From Aliidongia dinghuensis (GTDB lineage Bacteria; Pseudomonadota; Alphaproteobacteria; ATCC43930; CGMCC-115725): DNA of 64,000 nt. Positions 42,326 to 50,539 of this stretch are shown here, in pieces. The notes beneath the pieces were generated by a model. That model made no database searches and was not told where the DNA came from. It saw nothing but the letters and a program-made list of their open reading frames with translations. The stretch is taken from positions 434,001 through 498,000 of the forward strand of contig NZ_BMJQ01000001.1 of the NCBI RefSeq assembly GCF_014643535.1, read 5' to 3'. Every line of letters begins with the position of its first letter. The first letter of the stretch is position 1. Both the position numbers and the translations under genes were made by a program.

Positions 42326-43540
42326 TCAGAGCCGGATGGCGCCCTCGGTTGCGAGGGCTTCGATCTCGGCTGTGCCGAAGCCGTGCTCGAGCAGCACCTC
42401 GCGGGTGTGCTGGCCGTAGAGCGGCGCCGGCCTCGTGCCGCCGCCGGGGCTGTCGGAGAACTTGACTGGCAGGCCCAGCGCCTTGACCGGCCCGGCCACC
42501 GGATGGTCGGTCTCGACGATCATGCCGCGGGCGAGTGCCTGCGGATCCTCATGCATCTGTCGGACGTCGAGCACCGGCCCGGCCGGCACGCCTGCCGCCT
42601 CGAGCAACGCCAGCCAATCGGCCGATGGCCGTCGGCGGAAATACCAGGTGAGCTCGGCCTCGAGCTCCGCCAGGTGCGCCATGCGCTCCGGATTGGTGCG
42701 GAAGCGTGGGTCCTCGGCGAGCGCCGGTGCCTCCAGCACCTCGACGAGCCGAAGCCAGTTCGGCTGATTGGCGGCGCCGACCGTGATCCAGCCGTCGGCG
42801 GTCTCGAACGCCTGGTAGGGCGCGTTCAACGGATGGGCCGAGCCCATCGGCCCGGGAGCGGCGCCGGTCGCGAACGCGATCGCCGACTGCCAATAGGTGT
42901 GGGTGATGCCGGCCTCGAACAGCGAGGTGTCGACCATCTGGCCGCGTCCGGTCACGTGGCGGTGATGGAGGGCGGCGAGGATGCCCATGCAGGCGAGGAT
43001 GCCGGCGGTGATGTCGGTGACCGGAGCGCCGACCTTGACCGGCGGCCGACCGGGGCCCTCGCCGGTGATGCTCATGAGCCCGCTCATGCCCTGCGCCACC
43101 AGGTCGAAGCCGCCGCGGTCGGCATAAGGCCCCGTGCGGCCGAAGCCGGAGATCGAGCAATAGATGAGCCGCGGGTTGTCCGCTTTCAGCGCGTCGTAGC
43201 CGAAGCCCATCTTGGCCATCGTGTCGCGCCGGTAGTTCTCGGTCACGACGTCGGCCTGAGCCAAGAGGCGTTTCAGCACGCGCTTGCCGCCTGCGGTCTT
43301 GAGGTCGAGCGCCACCCCGCGCTTGTTGCGGTTCATCATGAGATAGGCCGCGGACTCGCCCGCGATCGCCGGCGGCACGGAGCGGCGCGTGTCGTCGCCG
43401 CCCGGGATCTTCTCGACCTTGATCACGTCGGCGCCCATGTCGGCAAGCATCAGCCCGCAGGTGGGTCCCGCCATGACGTGGCTGAGCTCGATCACCTTGA
43501 CGCCTGCGAGCGGTCCGGTCGGCGGGGCTGGGTCGGTCAT
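42326..43540 (-). CDS. CaiB/BaiF family (class III) CoA transferase
   Basis: A 404-residue enzyme that moves CoA between carboxylic acids. The family start LAGVKVIELSHVMAGPTCGLMLADMGADVIKVEKIPGGDDTR, MMNRNKRGVALDLK with the nearby catalytic Asp region, ENYRRDTMAKMGFGYDAL and CSISGFGRTGPYADRGGFDLVAQGMSGLMSITG are all present. The protein forms an interlocked dimer in the family. It stands alone, with no dehydrogenase or hydratase neighbour, so the acyl substrate cannot be named. Confidence 0.94.
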   Translation of the reverse strand: MTDPAPPTGPLAGVKVIELSHVMAGPTCGLMLADMGADVIKVEKIPGGDDTRRSVPPAIAGESAAYLMMNRNKRGVALDLKTAGGKRVLKRLLAQADVVTENYRRDTMAKMGFGYDALKADNPRLIYCSISGFGRTGPYADRGGFDLVAQGMSGLMSITGEGPGRPPVKVGAPVTDITAGILACMGILAALHHRHVTGRGQMVDTSLFEAGITHTYWQSAIAFATGAAPGPMGSAHPLNAPYQAFETADGWITVGAANQPNWLRLVEVLEAPALAEDPRFRTNPERMAHLAELEAELTWYFRRRPSADWLALLEAAGVPAGPVLDVRQMHEDPQALARGMIVETDHPVAGPVKALGLPVKFSDSPGGGTRPAPLYGQHTREVLLEHGFGTAEIEALATEGAIRL

Positions 43541-43727
43541 GGCGCTTCAGCTCCCATTCGTGGACAAGGCGGATAGTGAAGGCCTAACCCGCTGATCAAT
43601 CAAGCAGGCAGGGCTGCCATCGAATGGATAGATGACGGCGGCCATAATCCTTCCGCATTTGTGTCGTCATATTGGCGGGTGACACCTCCGGCCGGATCGC
43701 TTATCAAGCCCCCGGCTTCTCGAGCGG

Positions 43728-44621
43728 ATGATCCTCTTGTCGCATAGTCTCAGATACGGCCTCGCCCTGGTCGCGTTCGTGGCGCTTGCCGGCTGCTCGC
43801 CGGACTATTCGCCCGACACGTACAACGCCAATGCGGTGCAGCAGGCCAACAAGGCCGAGCCCGGCGTCATCGTGGGATTCCGCCAGGTGTCGATCAGTGC
43901 CTCCGGCACGGTGGGGGCCGTCACCGGTGGGGCCGCCGGCGGCATCCTCGGCGCCCAGGTCGGGCCGAACGGCACCGCCTCGGCCTTGGGTGCGGTCGGC
44001 GGCGGCGTGGTCGGCAGCCTGCTCGGCGCCGGCATCGAGCATGCGACCTCAGACACGATCGGCTGGGAATATATCGTGCAGAAGCCGAACGGCGACCTGC
44101 TGTCGGTGACCCAGCGCGAGCCGACGCCCCTGCCGCTCGGTCAGAAGGTTTTGGTCATCGCCGGCAACCAGGCGCGCGTCATTCCGGACTACCGGGCGAT
44201 CACAGACCTGCCGAAGGATAAGGATAAGCCGGCCGACAAGGATAAGGCTGGGGACAAGGCCGCGGTCGCGGCGGCACCGCAGCCAGCCGCCGTCGTTCCG
44301 CCCTGGTCGGTCGTGCCGATGACGCCGCCCAGCACGACCCTGCCCAGCACGACGCCGGCCGACCCAGCCGCCGCTGCGGCCACCGCGTTGGCGCCGGTTG
44401 TTTCGTCGGTGGTGAAGACGCCGGTCACGGCGCCCGTGCCGACATCGCTTACCCCTGCGGTGGCTCCGGCGCCTGCCGAGGAGCCGTCGACACCCGCCGC
44501 CGAGCCCGCGCGGGCCCAGGCAACCGAACAGCCCGCAACCGAGCAGCCAGCACCCGAACCGCCGGTCGACAAGGCGTTGGCCGGCAAGGCGCCGGCGGAC
44601 CAGGCGGCACCGACGCAGTAG
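43728..44621 (+). CDS. SlyB-like glycine-zipper outer-membrane lipoprotein with Pro/Ala-rich tail
   Basis: A 297-residue lipoprotein. The signal ends in the lipobox LAGC (Cys at residue 23). Residues about 25-145 form the SlyB/Pcp-type unit: GVIVGFRQVSISASGTVGAVTGGAAGGILGAQVG and GAVGGGVVGSLLGAGIEHA are the glycine-zipper helices, and YIVQKPNGDLLSVTQ ends it. The C-terminal half is unusual for the family: charged KDKDKPADKDK followed by about 120 residues rich in Pro, Ala, Thr and Glu, probably disordered and able to cross the periplasm or contact peptidoglycan. Role in envelope stability is inferred from the family. Confidence 0.8.
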   Translation: MILLSHSLRYGLALVAFVALAGCSPDYSPDTYNANAVQQANKAEPGVIVGFRQVSISASGTVGAVTGGAAGGILGAQVGPNGTASALGAVGGGVVGSLLGAGIEHATSDTIGWEYIVQKPNGDLLSVTQREPTPLPLGQKVLVIAGNQARVIPDYRAITDLPKDKDKPADKDKAGDKAAVAAAPQPAAVVPPWSVVPMTPPSTTLPSTTPADPAAAAATALAPVVSSVVKTPVTAPVPTSLTPAVAPAPAEEPSTPAAEPARAQATEQPATEQPAPEPPVDKALAGKAPADQAAPTQ

Positions 44622-44638
44622 CGCTGAAAAGAGGAAAT

Positions 44639-44668
44639 CCCCTCTTCACTCTTGGGAGCGAAGAGGGG
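44639..44668. terminator. terminator hairpin between lipoprotein gene and pepN
   Basis: CCCCTCTTC (44639-44647) pairs perfectly with GAAGAGGGG (44660-44668), followed by a T-rich CTTCTTTCT. Flanked by convergent gene ends, so it likely serves the lipoprotein transcript and possibly pepN. Confidence 0.75.
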
Positions 44669-44677
44669 GGCTTCTTT

Positions 44678-47335
44678 CTAGGCCAGGCTCTTGGTCGCCA
44701 TCTCGAACGTGCCCTTCGACAGGTTCGGGGTCGCGAGCACGCGTTCCAGCGCCTGCTTCATCAGCGTTTGGCGGCCCGTGTCCTGGCGGCGCCAGGTGCC
44801 GAGCGGGATCACCAGACGGGCCGCGATCTGGCCGTTGATCGCGTCGAGCGCGATTACCTCGTCGGCGAGGAAGGTGTAGCCGGCGCCAGATGCGTCGTGG
44901 AACTTCGCCGGGTTCGCCATGCTGAGGCCACCGATGAGGGCGCGCACCCGGTTCGGGTTCTTGAGGTCGAACGCCGGATGGCGGGTCAGCTGCCGGACAT
45001 GCTCGATCGTGCCGGGCAGCGACGACATCGCCTGGATCTGGAACCAATTGTCGATGACGAGATCCTCGCTCGCCCAGCGCTCATAGAACTGGGCAAGCGC
45101 CGTCTCGCGCGCCGGTCCCTCGACGTCGGCCAGGATGCGCAGCGCGGCCAGCACGTCGGTCATGTTTCGCTGGGCGCGGAACTGCGCTTCCGCCCGCGCG
45201 ATCGCAGTCGGCTCCCGCGTCGCCGCCAGATAGGCGAGTGCCGTGTTCTTGAGCGCGCGCCGGCCGATCGACAGGCCGTCGACCTGGAACGGCCCGGCAT
45301 CGTCGAGCCGCTCATAGGTCTCGGTCAGCTTGGGTGTCAGGTGGCGACCGATCTCGCCGCGCACGAAGTCGCGGACGGCGTGGATCGCCTCGACGTCGAC
45401 CGTCGCCATCTGGTCGGCGAGGAACGGCTCGCTCGGCAGGACCAACGCCTCGGCGATGAAGGCGGGATCGCTGTCGGCTTCGGCCAGCGTGCTGGCTTGT
45501 GCCGTGAGGAAATCCTCCGGCACGGCCAGCGCGTTGCCCCGGCGATAGGTCTCGACCAGGTCGAGCAGCAGCCGGGTTGCGACTTGCTGGCCGGATTCCC
45601 ACCGGGTGAACGGGTCGGTGTCGTGCGCCGCCAGATGCTTCAACTGCTCGAGCGGCACGCCCGAGAGCTTGACCGGCGCCGAAAAGCCGCGCAGCAGCGA
45701 CGGGATCGGCCGGGTCTTGAGGCCGGTGAAGCGGAAGGTCTGTTCCGTCTCCTCGAGCTTGAGGAGCCGCGTGCCCTTACGGCCTTTCGCCTCGCCGTCG
45801 AGCCGGATCGAGAGCTCGGCGCCCTTCTTGTCGAGCAGGCCGAGTGCGACCGGGATGACGAGCGGCTCCTTGTCCGCCTGGCCTGGCGTCGGCTTCGTTT
45901 CCTGGCGCAGCGTCAGCTCATAGGCGCCGGCCTTGGCATCCCATGCCTCGCGCACGGTCAGCTCCGGCGTGCCGGCCTGGCGGTACCAGCGCTTGAAGCG
46001 GCTGAGGTCGATGCCGCTCGCATCCTGCATGGCCGCGACGAAATCCTCGATCGTGACCGCGTCGTTGTCGTGGCGCTGGAAATAGAGATCCATGCCCCGG
46101 CGGAAGTTCTCGCGGCCCAAGAGCGTGTGGATCATGCGTACGACCTCGGCACCCTTCTGGTACACGGTCGCGGTATAGAAGTTGTTGATCTCGATATAGC
46201 TTTCCGGCCGCACCGGGTGGGCGAGGGGGCCTGCGTCCTCGGTGAACTGGCGGGCGCGGAGCGAGCGCACTTCGCCGATGCGCTTCACCGCACGGCTGCC
46301 CTGGTCGCAGGAGAATTCCTGGTCGCGGAAGACGGTCAGCCCCTCCTTCAGCGACAGCTGGAACCAGTCGCGGCAGGTGACGCGGTTGCCGGTCCAGTTG
46401 TGGAAATATTCGTGCGCCACGACCGTCTCGATGCCTTCGTAATCGATATCGGTCGCGGTCTCGGGCTTCGCCAGGATGTATTTCGTGTTGAAGATGTTGA
46501 GGCCCTTGTTCTCCATGGCGCCCATGTTGAAGTCGGACACGGCGACGATGTTGAACACGTCGAGGTCGTATTCGAGGCCGAACACCTCCTCGTCCCAGCG
46601 CATCGAGTCCTTGAGCGCCTTCATGGCGTGAGCGCACTTGTCCTCGTCGCCGCGCCGGACCCAGATGGCAAGGTCGATGCGCCGGCCGGACCGGGTCGTG
46701 AACTCGTCGCGCGTGCCGACCAGGTCGCCCGCGACCAGCGCGAAGAGGTAGCAGGGCTTCGGGTGCGGGTCCTGCCACTTCGACCAGTGGCGGCCGTGGG
46801 AGCTGACGCCGCTGTCGACCGGATTGCCGTTCGACAGCAACACCGGATAGCGCTGGGCGTCCGCGACGATGGTCGTGGTATAGCGCGCCATCACGTCGGG
46901 CCGGTCGAGGAAATAGGTGATGCGGCGGAAGCCCTCGGCCTCGCACTGGGTCGTGAAATTGCCGCCAGACTTGTAGAGGCCCGAGAGCTCCGTGTTGTTC
47001 TGCGGCTCGATGCGCGTCTCGATGTCGAGCGTGAACTCGCGCGGCGCGTCCGGGATCGTCAGCGACTGCTCGTCGACCTGGTAGCGGTTGGGCCCGAGCA
47101 GGTCGCCGTTGAGGGCGACCGAGACGAGCGTCAAGGCCTCGCCGTCGAGCCGGAGCGCCCGGGATGGGCCTTGGGCTGCCGGGTTGCGGCGCACGTCCAA
47201 ACGCGCCTTGACGGTCGTGTGCGTCTCCTCCAGCTCGAACAGCAGGTCGACCGTGTCGATCAGGAAATCGGGAGCTTGATACTCGGCGAGGCGAATGGTC
47301 TTGGGCGGGATGGCGTCGCGCTGAGCGTCGAGCAT
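44678..47335 (-). CDS. pepN: aminopeptidase N
   Basis: An 885-residue M1-family zinc metallopeptidase that removes N-terminal residues from peptides in the cytoplasm. GAMEN (substrate N-terminus binding) and HEYFHNWTGNRVTCRDWFQLSLKEGLTVFRDQEF (HExxH plus the distant zinc Glu) are present, and the Tyr of the FYTATVYQKGAEVVRM region is the likely transition-state residue. Length and the DUF3458-type C-terminal helical domain match E. coli PepN. GGAG near the start supports the ATG at 47335. Convergent with the lipoprotein gene. Confidence 0.97.
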   Translation of the reverse strand: MLDAQRDAIPPKTIRLAEYQAPDFLIDTVDLLFELEETHTTVKARLDVRRNPAAQGPSRALRLDGEALTLVSVALNGDLLGPNRYQVDEQSLTIPDAPREFTLDIETRIEPQNNTELSGLYKSGGNFTTQCEAEGFRRITYFLDRPDVMARYTTTIVADAQRYPVLLSNGNPVDSGVSSHGRHWSKWQDPHPKPCYLFALVAGDLVGTRDEFTTRSGRRIDLAIWVRRGDEDKCAHAMKALKDSMRWDEEVFGLEYDLDVFNIVAVSDFNMGAMENKGLNIFNTKYILAKPETATDIDYEGIETVVAHEYFHNWTGNRVTCRDWFQLSLKEGLTVFRDQEFSCDQGSRAVKRIGEVRSLRARQFTEDAGPLAHPVRPESYIEINNFYTATVYQKGAEVVRMIHTLLGRENFRRGMDLYFQRHDNDAVTIEDFVAAMQDASGIDLSRFKRWYRQAGTPELTVREAWDAKAGAYELTLRQETKPTPGQADKEPLVIPVALGLLDKKGAELSIRLDGEAKGRKGTRLLKLEETEQTFRFTGLKTRPIPSLLRGFSAPVKLSGVPLEQLKHLAAHDTDPFTRWESGQQVATRLLLDLVETYRRGNALAVPEDFLTAQASTLAEADSDPAFIAEALVLPSEPFLADQMATVDVEAIHAVRDFVRGEIGRHLTPKLTETYERLDDAGPFQVDGLSIGRRALKNTALAYLAATREPTAIARAEAQFRAQRNMTDVLAALRILADVEGPARETALAQFYERWASEDLVIDNWFQIQAMSSLPGTIEHVRQLTRHPAFDLKNPNRVRALIGGLSMANPAKFHDASGAGYTFLADEVIALDAINGQIAARLVIPLGTWRRQDTGRQTLMKQALERVLATPNLSKGTFEMATKSLA

Positions 47336-47469
47336 GGTTTCTCCGGGAGGCGTCCTGAACGCAAGAAAGCGCGCACTCTAGCCGAGGGGACCCGGGAGGG
47401 AAACGTCGGAAAACGAGCGTTTTGTCTCAAGTGCCTCGCCGCCCCCCGGGCGGACGGCGGGACGGCGGG

Positions 47470-47614
47470 TTTGGGATATTTCCGACGGCGCGAGGGATAA
47501 AAGACGCGGCCCAGGCGTAGAAGAGGTATCCGCCTGCGAGGCGCTTCAGGATCCCCTCCAGAAGCCGGTAGACGGTATTCGCCCCGCGATCTCCCCCTCG
47601 CGGGGCGCTTTTTT
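47470..47614 (+). ncRNA. candidate small RNA ending in an orphan intrinsic terminator
   Basis: Only the 3' end is well supported: the terminator at 47580-47614. The 5' end is a guess based on a weak promoter-like pair (TTGGGA near 47472 and GGATAA about 18 bp later), which would start transcription near 47505; the interval given covers both. The interval contains CCTGCGAGGCGCTTCAGG-type foldable sequence. Family not recognised; 6S, SRP and tmRNA signatures were not seen. Confidence 0.4.
47580..47614 (+). terminator. orphan rho-independent terminator
   Basis: CGCCCCGCGA pairs perfectly over 10 bp with TCGCGGGGCG across an 8-base loop and is followed by CTTTTTT. The nearest upstream protein gene (pepN) is on the other strand, so the terminator must serve another plus-strand transcript. 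Confidence 0.85.
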
Positions 47615-47673
47615 GGCGTCGACGGCCCTGGGGCGGCGTATCATCGTGCTCTCATCACTCGGCGGGATGCATC

Positions 47674-48015
47674 ATGACGCCGCGCGAAACGGCGGTTCTG
47701 CTGCGTGTCTTCGTCTCAGAGACGGACCGGCACGACGGGCGGCCGCTCCACAAGGTCGTGGTCGAGGCGGCACACAAGGCCGGCCTTGCCGGGGCCACCG
47801 TGCTGCATGGGGCCGCCGGTGGCCGCCAGGGTCTGCATACGGAGCTGCAGGTCGACGCCCGGCAGAACCTGCCGATGGTGATCGAGATCGTCGACAGCGA
47901 GGCGGCGATCCACGGCTTCCTGCCGACGCTTGACGGCCTCATCGAATCGGGCCTCGTCACGCTCGAGGCCGTGCGCATGATGCGGTGCGGCCGGCAGACC
48001 GTCCGGCCGGTCTAG
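47674..48015 (+). CDS. DUF190 family protein
   Basis: A 113-residue small cytosolic protein. AVLLRVFVSETDRHDGRPLHKVVVEAAHKAGLAGATVLHGAAGG and the C-terminal ESGLVTLEAVRMM are the DUF190 pattern, a PII-like ferredoxin fold. Such proteins often accompany CrcB/Fluc fluoride channels, but no crcB gene is present in the window. A second member lies at 50105-50539. Function unproven; binding of a small ligand with signalling is the usual suggestion for the fold. Confidence 0.88.
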   Translation: MTPRETAVLLRVFVSETDRHDGRPLHKVVVEAAHKAGLAGATVLHGAAGGRQGLHTELQVDARQNLPMVIEIVDSEAAIHGFLPTLDGLIESGLVTLEAVRMMRCGRQTVRPV

Positions 48016-48097
48016 CGGATAGATCTGACGGGGCTACCCGCCGAGCCATAGCCGCTCGACGCTCTCAGACCATGCGTCGCTTCGGACGATTCTTGCG

Positions 48098-48150
48098 CAA
48101 TGGCGGTATATGCCCATATCGTCGTTAGCAATGCGGGTGTACGCCCATAT
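48098..48150. promoter_or_regulatory. paired 22-bp direct repeats upstream of marR
   Basis: Copies at 48098-48119 and 48129-48150 match at 18 of 22 positions and each holds a near-palindromic core (GGTATATGCCC, GGGTGTACGCCC). Start-to-start distance is 31 bp, about three helical turns, so a dimeric regulator could bind both on one face. They end about 50 bp before the marR start; autoregulation is likely. Confidence 0.6.
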
Positions 48151-48200
48151 TGCTGAAAGTGACTCAGCAAGCGCCGATGTCGACTTCCCGAAAGGCGAAC

Positions 48201-48650
48201 ATGCAGAAGGGTGAGTGTTTCGCGACCTCGGTACGCAAGGCGTCCCGGCGCCTCACGCAGCTCTATGACGATGCGCTGGCACCAAGCGGCCTGCGTTCGA
48301 CGCAGTTCTCCATCCTGGCGGAGCTCGCCAAGCGATCGGCGCCGCCGACGCTGACGGAACTCGCCGAGGCGATGGTGTCGGACCGGTCGTCACTCGGCCA
48401 CGCGCTTCGGCCGCTGGTCCGGGACGGCTATGTGGCGCTTCGCCGAGGAGAGACGGATCGGCGCACGCAGCAGATCGTCCTGACCGACCGCGGTCACAAC
48501 AAGTTCCAGGAAGGCCTGACGCACTGGCGGACGGCACAAGCGTCCTTCGTGTCGCTCTATGGGAGCGAGTGGTCGGAGACCCTCCGGGCGGCGGTTCTGA
48601 CGATTGCCCGCGACCACCGGCTCGGCAAGTTGACGGGAGACGCCGCGTGA
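48201..48650 (+). CDS. MarR family transcriptional regulator
   Basis: A 149-residue winged helix-turn-helix regulator. LYDDALAPSGLRSTQFSILAELAKR leads to the recognition region TLTELAEAMVSDRSSLGHALRPLVRDGYVAL and the wing RGETDRRTQQIVLTDRGH. ATG 48201 is preceded by AAAGG at five bases; an ATG at 48177 in the same frame is an alternative. Its stop overlaps the start of the GNAT gene (TGATG), so they form one operon, and the two direct repeats upstream are probably its own operators. Confidence 0.88.
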   Translation: MQKGECFATSVRKASRRLTQLYDDALAPSGLRSTQFSILAELAKRSAPPTLTELAEAMVSDRSSLGHALRPLVRDGYVALRRGETDRRTQQIVLTDRGHNKFQEGLTHWRTAQASFVSLYGSEWSETLRAAVLTIARDHRLGKLTGDAA

Positions 48651-49348
48651 TGACCGATGCAGAGAAAACGACCCTGCTGGACGATCCCGTCCGGGCTGCC
48701 TTGACCACGGCAAACCGGGCCCTCGCCCAGGGCGGCCCGCTTGCCTGGCGATACCCGCCGGAGATCGCACCGTTCGCCGCCATCGCGGATAGAACGGCCC
48801 CGTCCTTCGCGGCCCTGGCGACCCTCGTGCCGCCCGAGGGCCGGGTTGCTCTGGCCACCGTCGATCCGCTTGTTCCGCCCGCCTCCCTTGCGATCGCCAT
48901 GCAGGCGCCGGTCATTCAAATGGTCCTGAACGCCCCGATCGAGAGCGTGCGGTCGGAGCCTGAGCCCGTCGTGCTCGGCGCGGGCGACGTGGCCGACATG
49001 CTGAATCTCACCGGCCGGACGCATCCCGGCCCCTTCGGTCCCCGGACGATCGAGTTCGGCCATTACATCGGCCTTCGCGTCGAGGGTGCGCTCGCGGCAA
49101 TGGCCGGCGAACGGATGCGGTTCGATCGCTTCGTCGAGATCAGCGCCGTCTGCGTCGATCCCGATCATCGCGGCAAGGGCTTCGCGGCCCTTCTCGTGAC
49201 GCGGCTTGCCGAGCGGCTTCAGGCGCAAGGGGTAACGCCGTTCCTGCACGTCTTCGCAAGCAATGCGAGCGCGATAGCGCTTTACGAAAAGCTCGGCTTC
49301 GTCGCGCGCCGCACGCTTCACATGACTGTCCTCACACATCACACCTGA
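48650..49348 (+). CDS. GNAT family N-acetyltransferase (two-part)
   Basis: A 232-residue protein. The C-terminal acetyltransferase domain has the acetyl-CoA motif VCVDPDHRGKGFAALLVTRLAERL and the terminal FASNASAIALYEKLGFVAR. The N-terminal 100 residues (PLAWRYPPEIAPFAAIAD, LATLVPPEGRVALATVDPLVPP) are typical of the FR47-like subgroup. It overlaps the marR stop by one base. Given the regulator, it may modify and inactivate a toxic compound sensed by the MarR protein; this is inference. Confidence 0.87.
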   Translation: MTDAEKTTLLDDPVRAALTTANRALAQGGPLAWRYPPEIAPFAAIADRTAPSFAALATLVPPEGRVALATVDPLVPPASLAIAMQAPVIQMVLNAPIESVRSEPEPVVLGAGDVADMLNLTGRTHPGPFGPRTIEFGHYIGLRVEGALAAMAGERMRFDRFVEISAVCVDPDHRGKGFAALLVTRLAERLQAQGVTPFLHVFASNASAIALYEKLGFVARRTLHMTVLTHHT

Positions 49349-49463
49349 CGCTGGTGACCGGGCCACGGATCGACACTGATCCGCCCCGTCCGGCTATCGC
49401 GGTTGAATGAGGCCGCCGACGTGCTTAGCTCACAGCAATCGCGCGTTCTCTGGAGCCCGCTTC

Positions 49464-49847
49464 ATGCCTGCCGAACTCAATCACACCATCGTCTGGTGCT
49501 CGGACCAGAGCACCTCCGCCAAATTCCTGGCCGAGATGCTGGGCCGGCCGGCGCCGACCCACTTCGGCCACTTTGATGTTGTCGAACTCGACAACGGTGT
49601 CTCGCTCGACTTTGCTGATGCCGAGGGCCAAATCCGGCCGCAGCACTACGCCTTCCTGGTCAGCGAAGCGGACTTCGACGTCGTCTTCGGTCGCATCAAA
49701 GATCGCGGCCTCAACTATTGGGCCGATCCCAGGGGTGCCCGGCCTGGTGAGATCAACCACAACGACGGCGGACGCGGCGTCTATTTCCGCGATCCGAACG
49801 GCCATTACCTCGAAGTGATCACCCGGCCCTACGGCAGTGCCGGTTGA
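49464..49847 (+). CDS. VOC family protein (glyoxalase/dioxygenase superfamily)
   Basis: A 127-residue single-module VOC protein. LNHTIVWCSDQSTSAKFLAEMLGRPAP (metal His in the first strand) and GRGVYFRDPNGHYLEVITRPYG (second metal His and Glu) are the usual signature; QHYAFLVSEADFD is the central strand. Members bind a divalent metal and act in dioxygenase, isomerase or resistance reactions. TGGAG lies eight bases before the ATG. Substrate unknown. It is 115 bp after the GNAT gene and may or may not belong to that operon. Confidence 0.88.
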   Translation: MPAELNHTIVWCSDQSTSAKFLAEMLGRPAPTHFGHFDVVELDNGVSLDFADAEGQIRPQHYAFLVSEADFDVVFGRIKDRGLNYWADPRGARPGEINHNDGGRGVYFRDPNGHYLEVITRPYGSAG

Positions 49848-50104
49848 GCGAAGGCGCAGCGTCTTACCATGTTTCCAGGCCAGCGGCCCGGCGGGCTTCG
49901 TGTGGCCGCGCAAGGTGACGGGCGTTCTGGCGCTCACCACCAGCGGTCCTCCCTGCTTGGCTGATCCGGAAGGATATGGCGATCAATTGGGAACGCGTTG
50001 AATACGCCGGGGTCCAACGCGTCGGATTCTATCCGCCAGCACGTGCCTTCGGCGTCCGGTCGAGCCCGTGTTATGCTGATCCGAAAGTGCATGGGAGCGC
50101 CGTC

Positions 50105-50539
50105 ATGGACATCCCGCACGAAGCGGTTCTGCTGCGGATCTTCACCAGCGCCGACGATCGCTGCGGCGAAGACCCGCTCTATCTCGCGATCGTCAACAAG
50201 GCGCGCGAGCGGCAGCTTGCCGGCGCCACCGTGCTGCGCGGGCCGCTGGGCTTCGGCGTCTCGCGCCGGATGCACCAGCCGCATCTCTTCCCGCTGACGC
50301 TCGACCTGCCGGTGGTGGTCGAGATCGTCGACGCCGAGGAGCGGATCGAGGCGTTCCTGCCGGTGCTGGACGAGATGATGGAGAGCGGGCTCGTCACGCT
50401 CGAAAAGGCGCGGGTGCTGCAATATGGCCGCAAGCGCTCGGGCTACCTGGAGCGCCTCAAGGAGAGGCTGTTCCACGCGCGTCCACCGGAAGAGCCACGC
50501 ACGGCCGAGGAGGCGGCGGAACCATCCGACCAGCGTTGA
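50105..50539 (+). CDS. DUF190 family protein, second copy with C-terminal tail
   Basis: A 144-residue protein. The first 105 residues follow the same pattern as the DUF190 protein at 47674 (AVLLRIFTSADDRCGEDPLYLAIVNKARERQLAGATVLRGPLGFG, ESGLVTLEKARVLQYG). The last 35 residues form an acidic/charged tail (RPPEEPRTAEEAAEPSDQ) missing in the other. GGGAG stands eight bases before the ATG at 50105. The stop abuts that of the convergent holin-like gene. No fluoride channel gene nearby. Confidence 0.87.
   Translation: MDIPHEAVLLRIFTSADDRCGEDPLYLAIVNKARERQLAGATVLRGPLGFGVSRRMHQPHLFPLTLDLPVVVEIVDAEERIEAFLPVLDEMMESGLVTLEKARVLQYGRKRSGYLERLKERLFHARPPEEPRTAEEAAEPSDQR

Larger units (their letters stand above)
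47336..47672. other. 337-bp intergenic region holding a probable small RNA
   Basis: The left part is GC-rich and can fold (CCGCCCCCCGGGCGG near 47438). No open frame with a ribosome site was seen. A textbook intrinsic terminator on the plus strand at 47580-47614 has no protein gene before it in that direction, which is why a small RNA is proposed below. Confidence 0.5.

Noticed and set aside
44768..47500. 910-codon rightward frame opposite pepN
   Set aside because: Antisense shadow of a long GC-rich gene; no domain, and pepN has complete M1 motifs.
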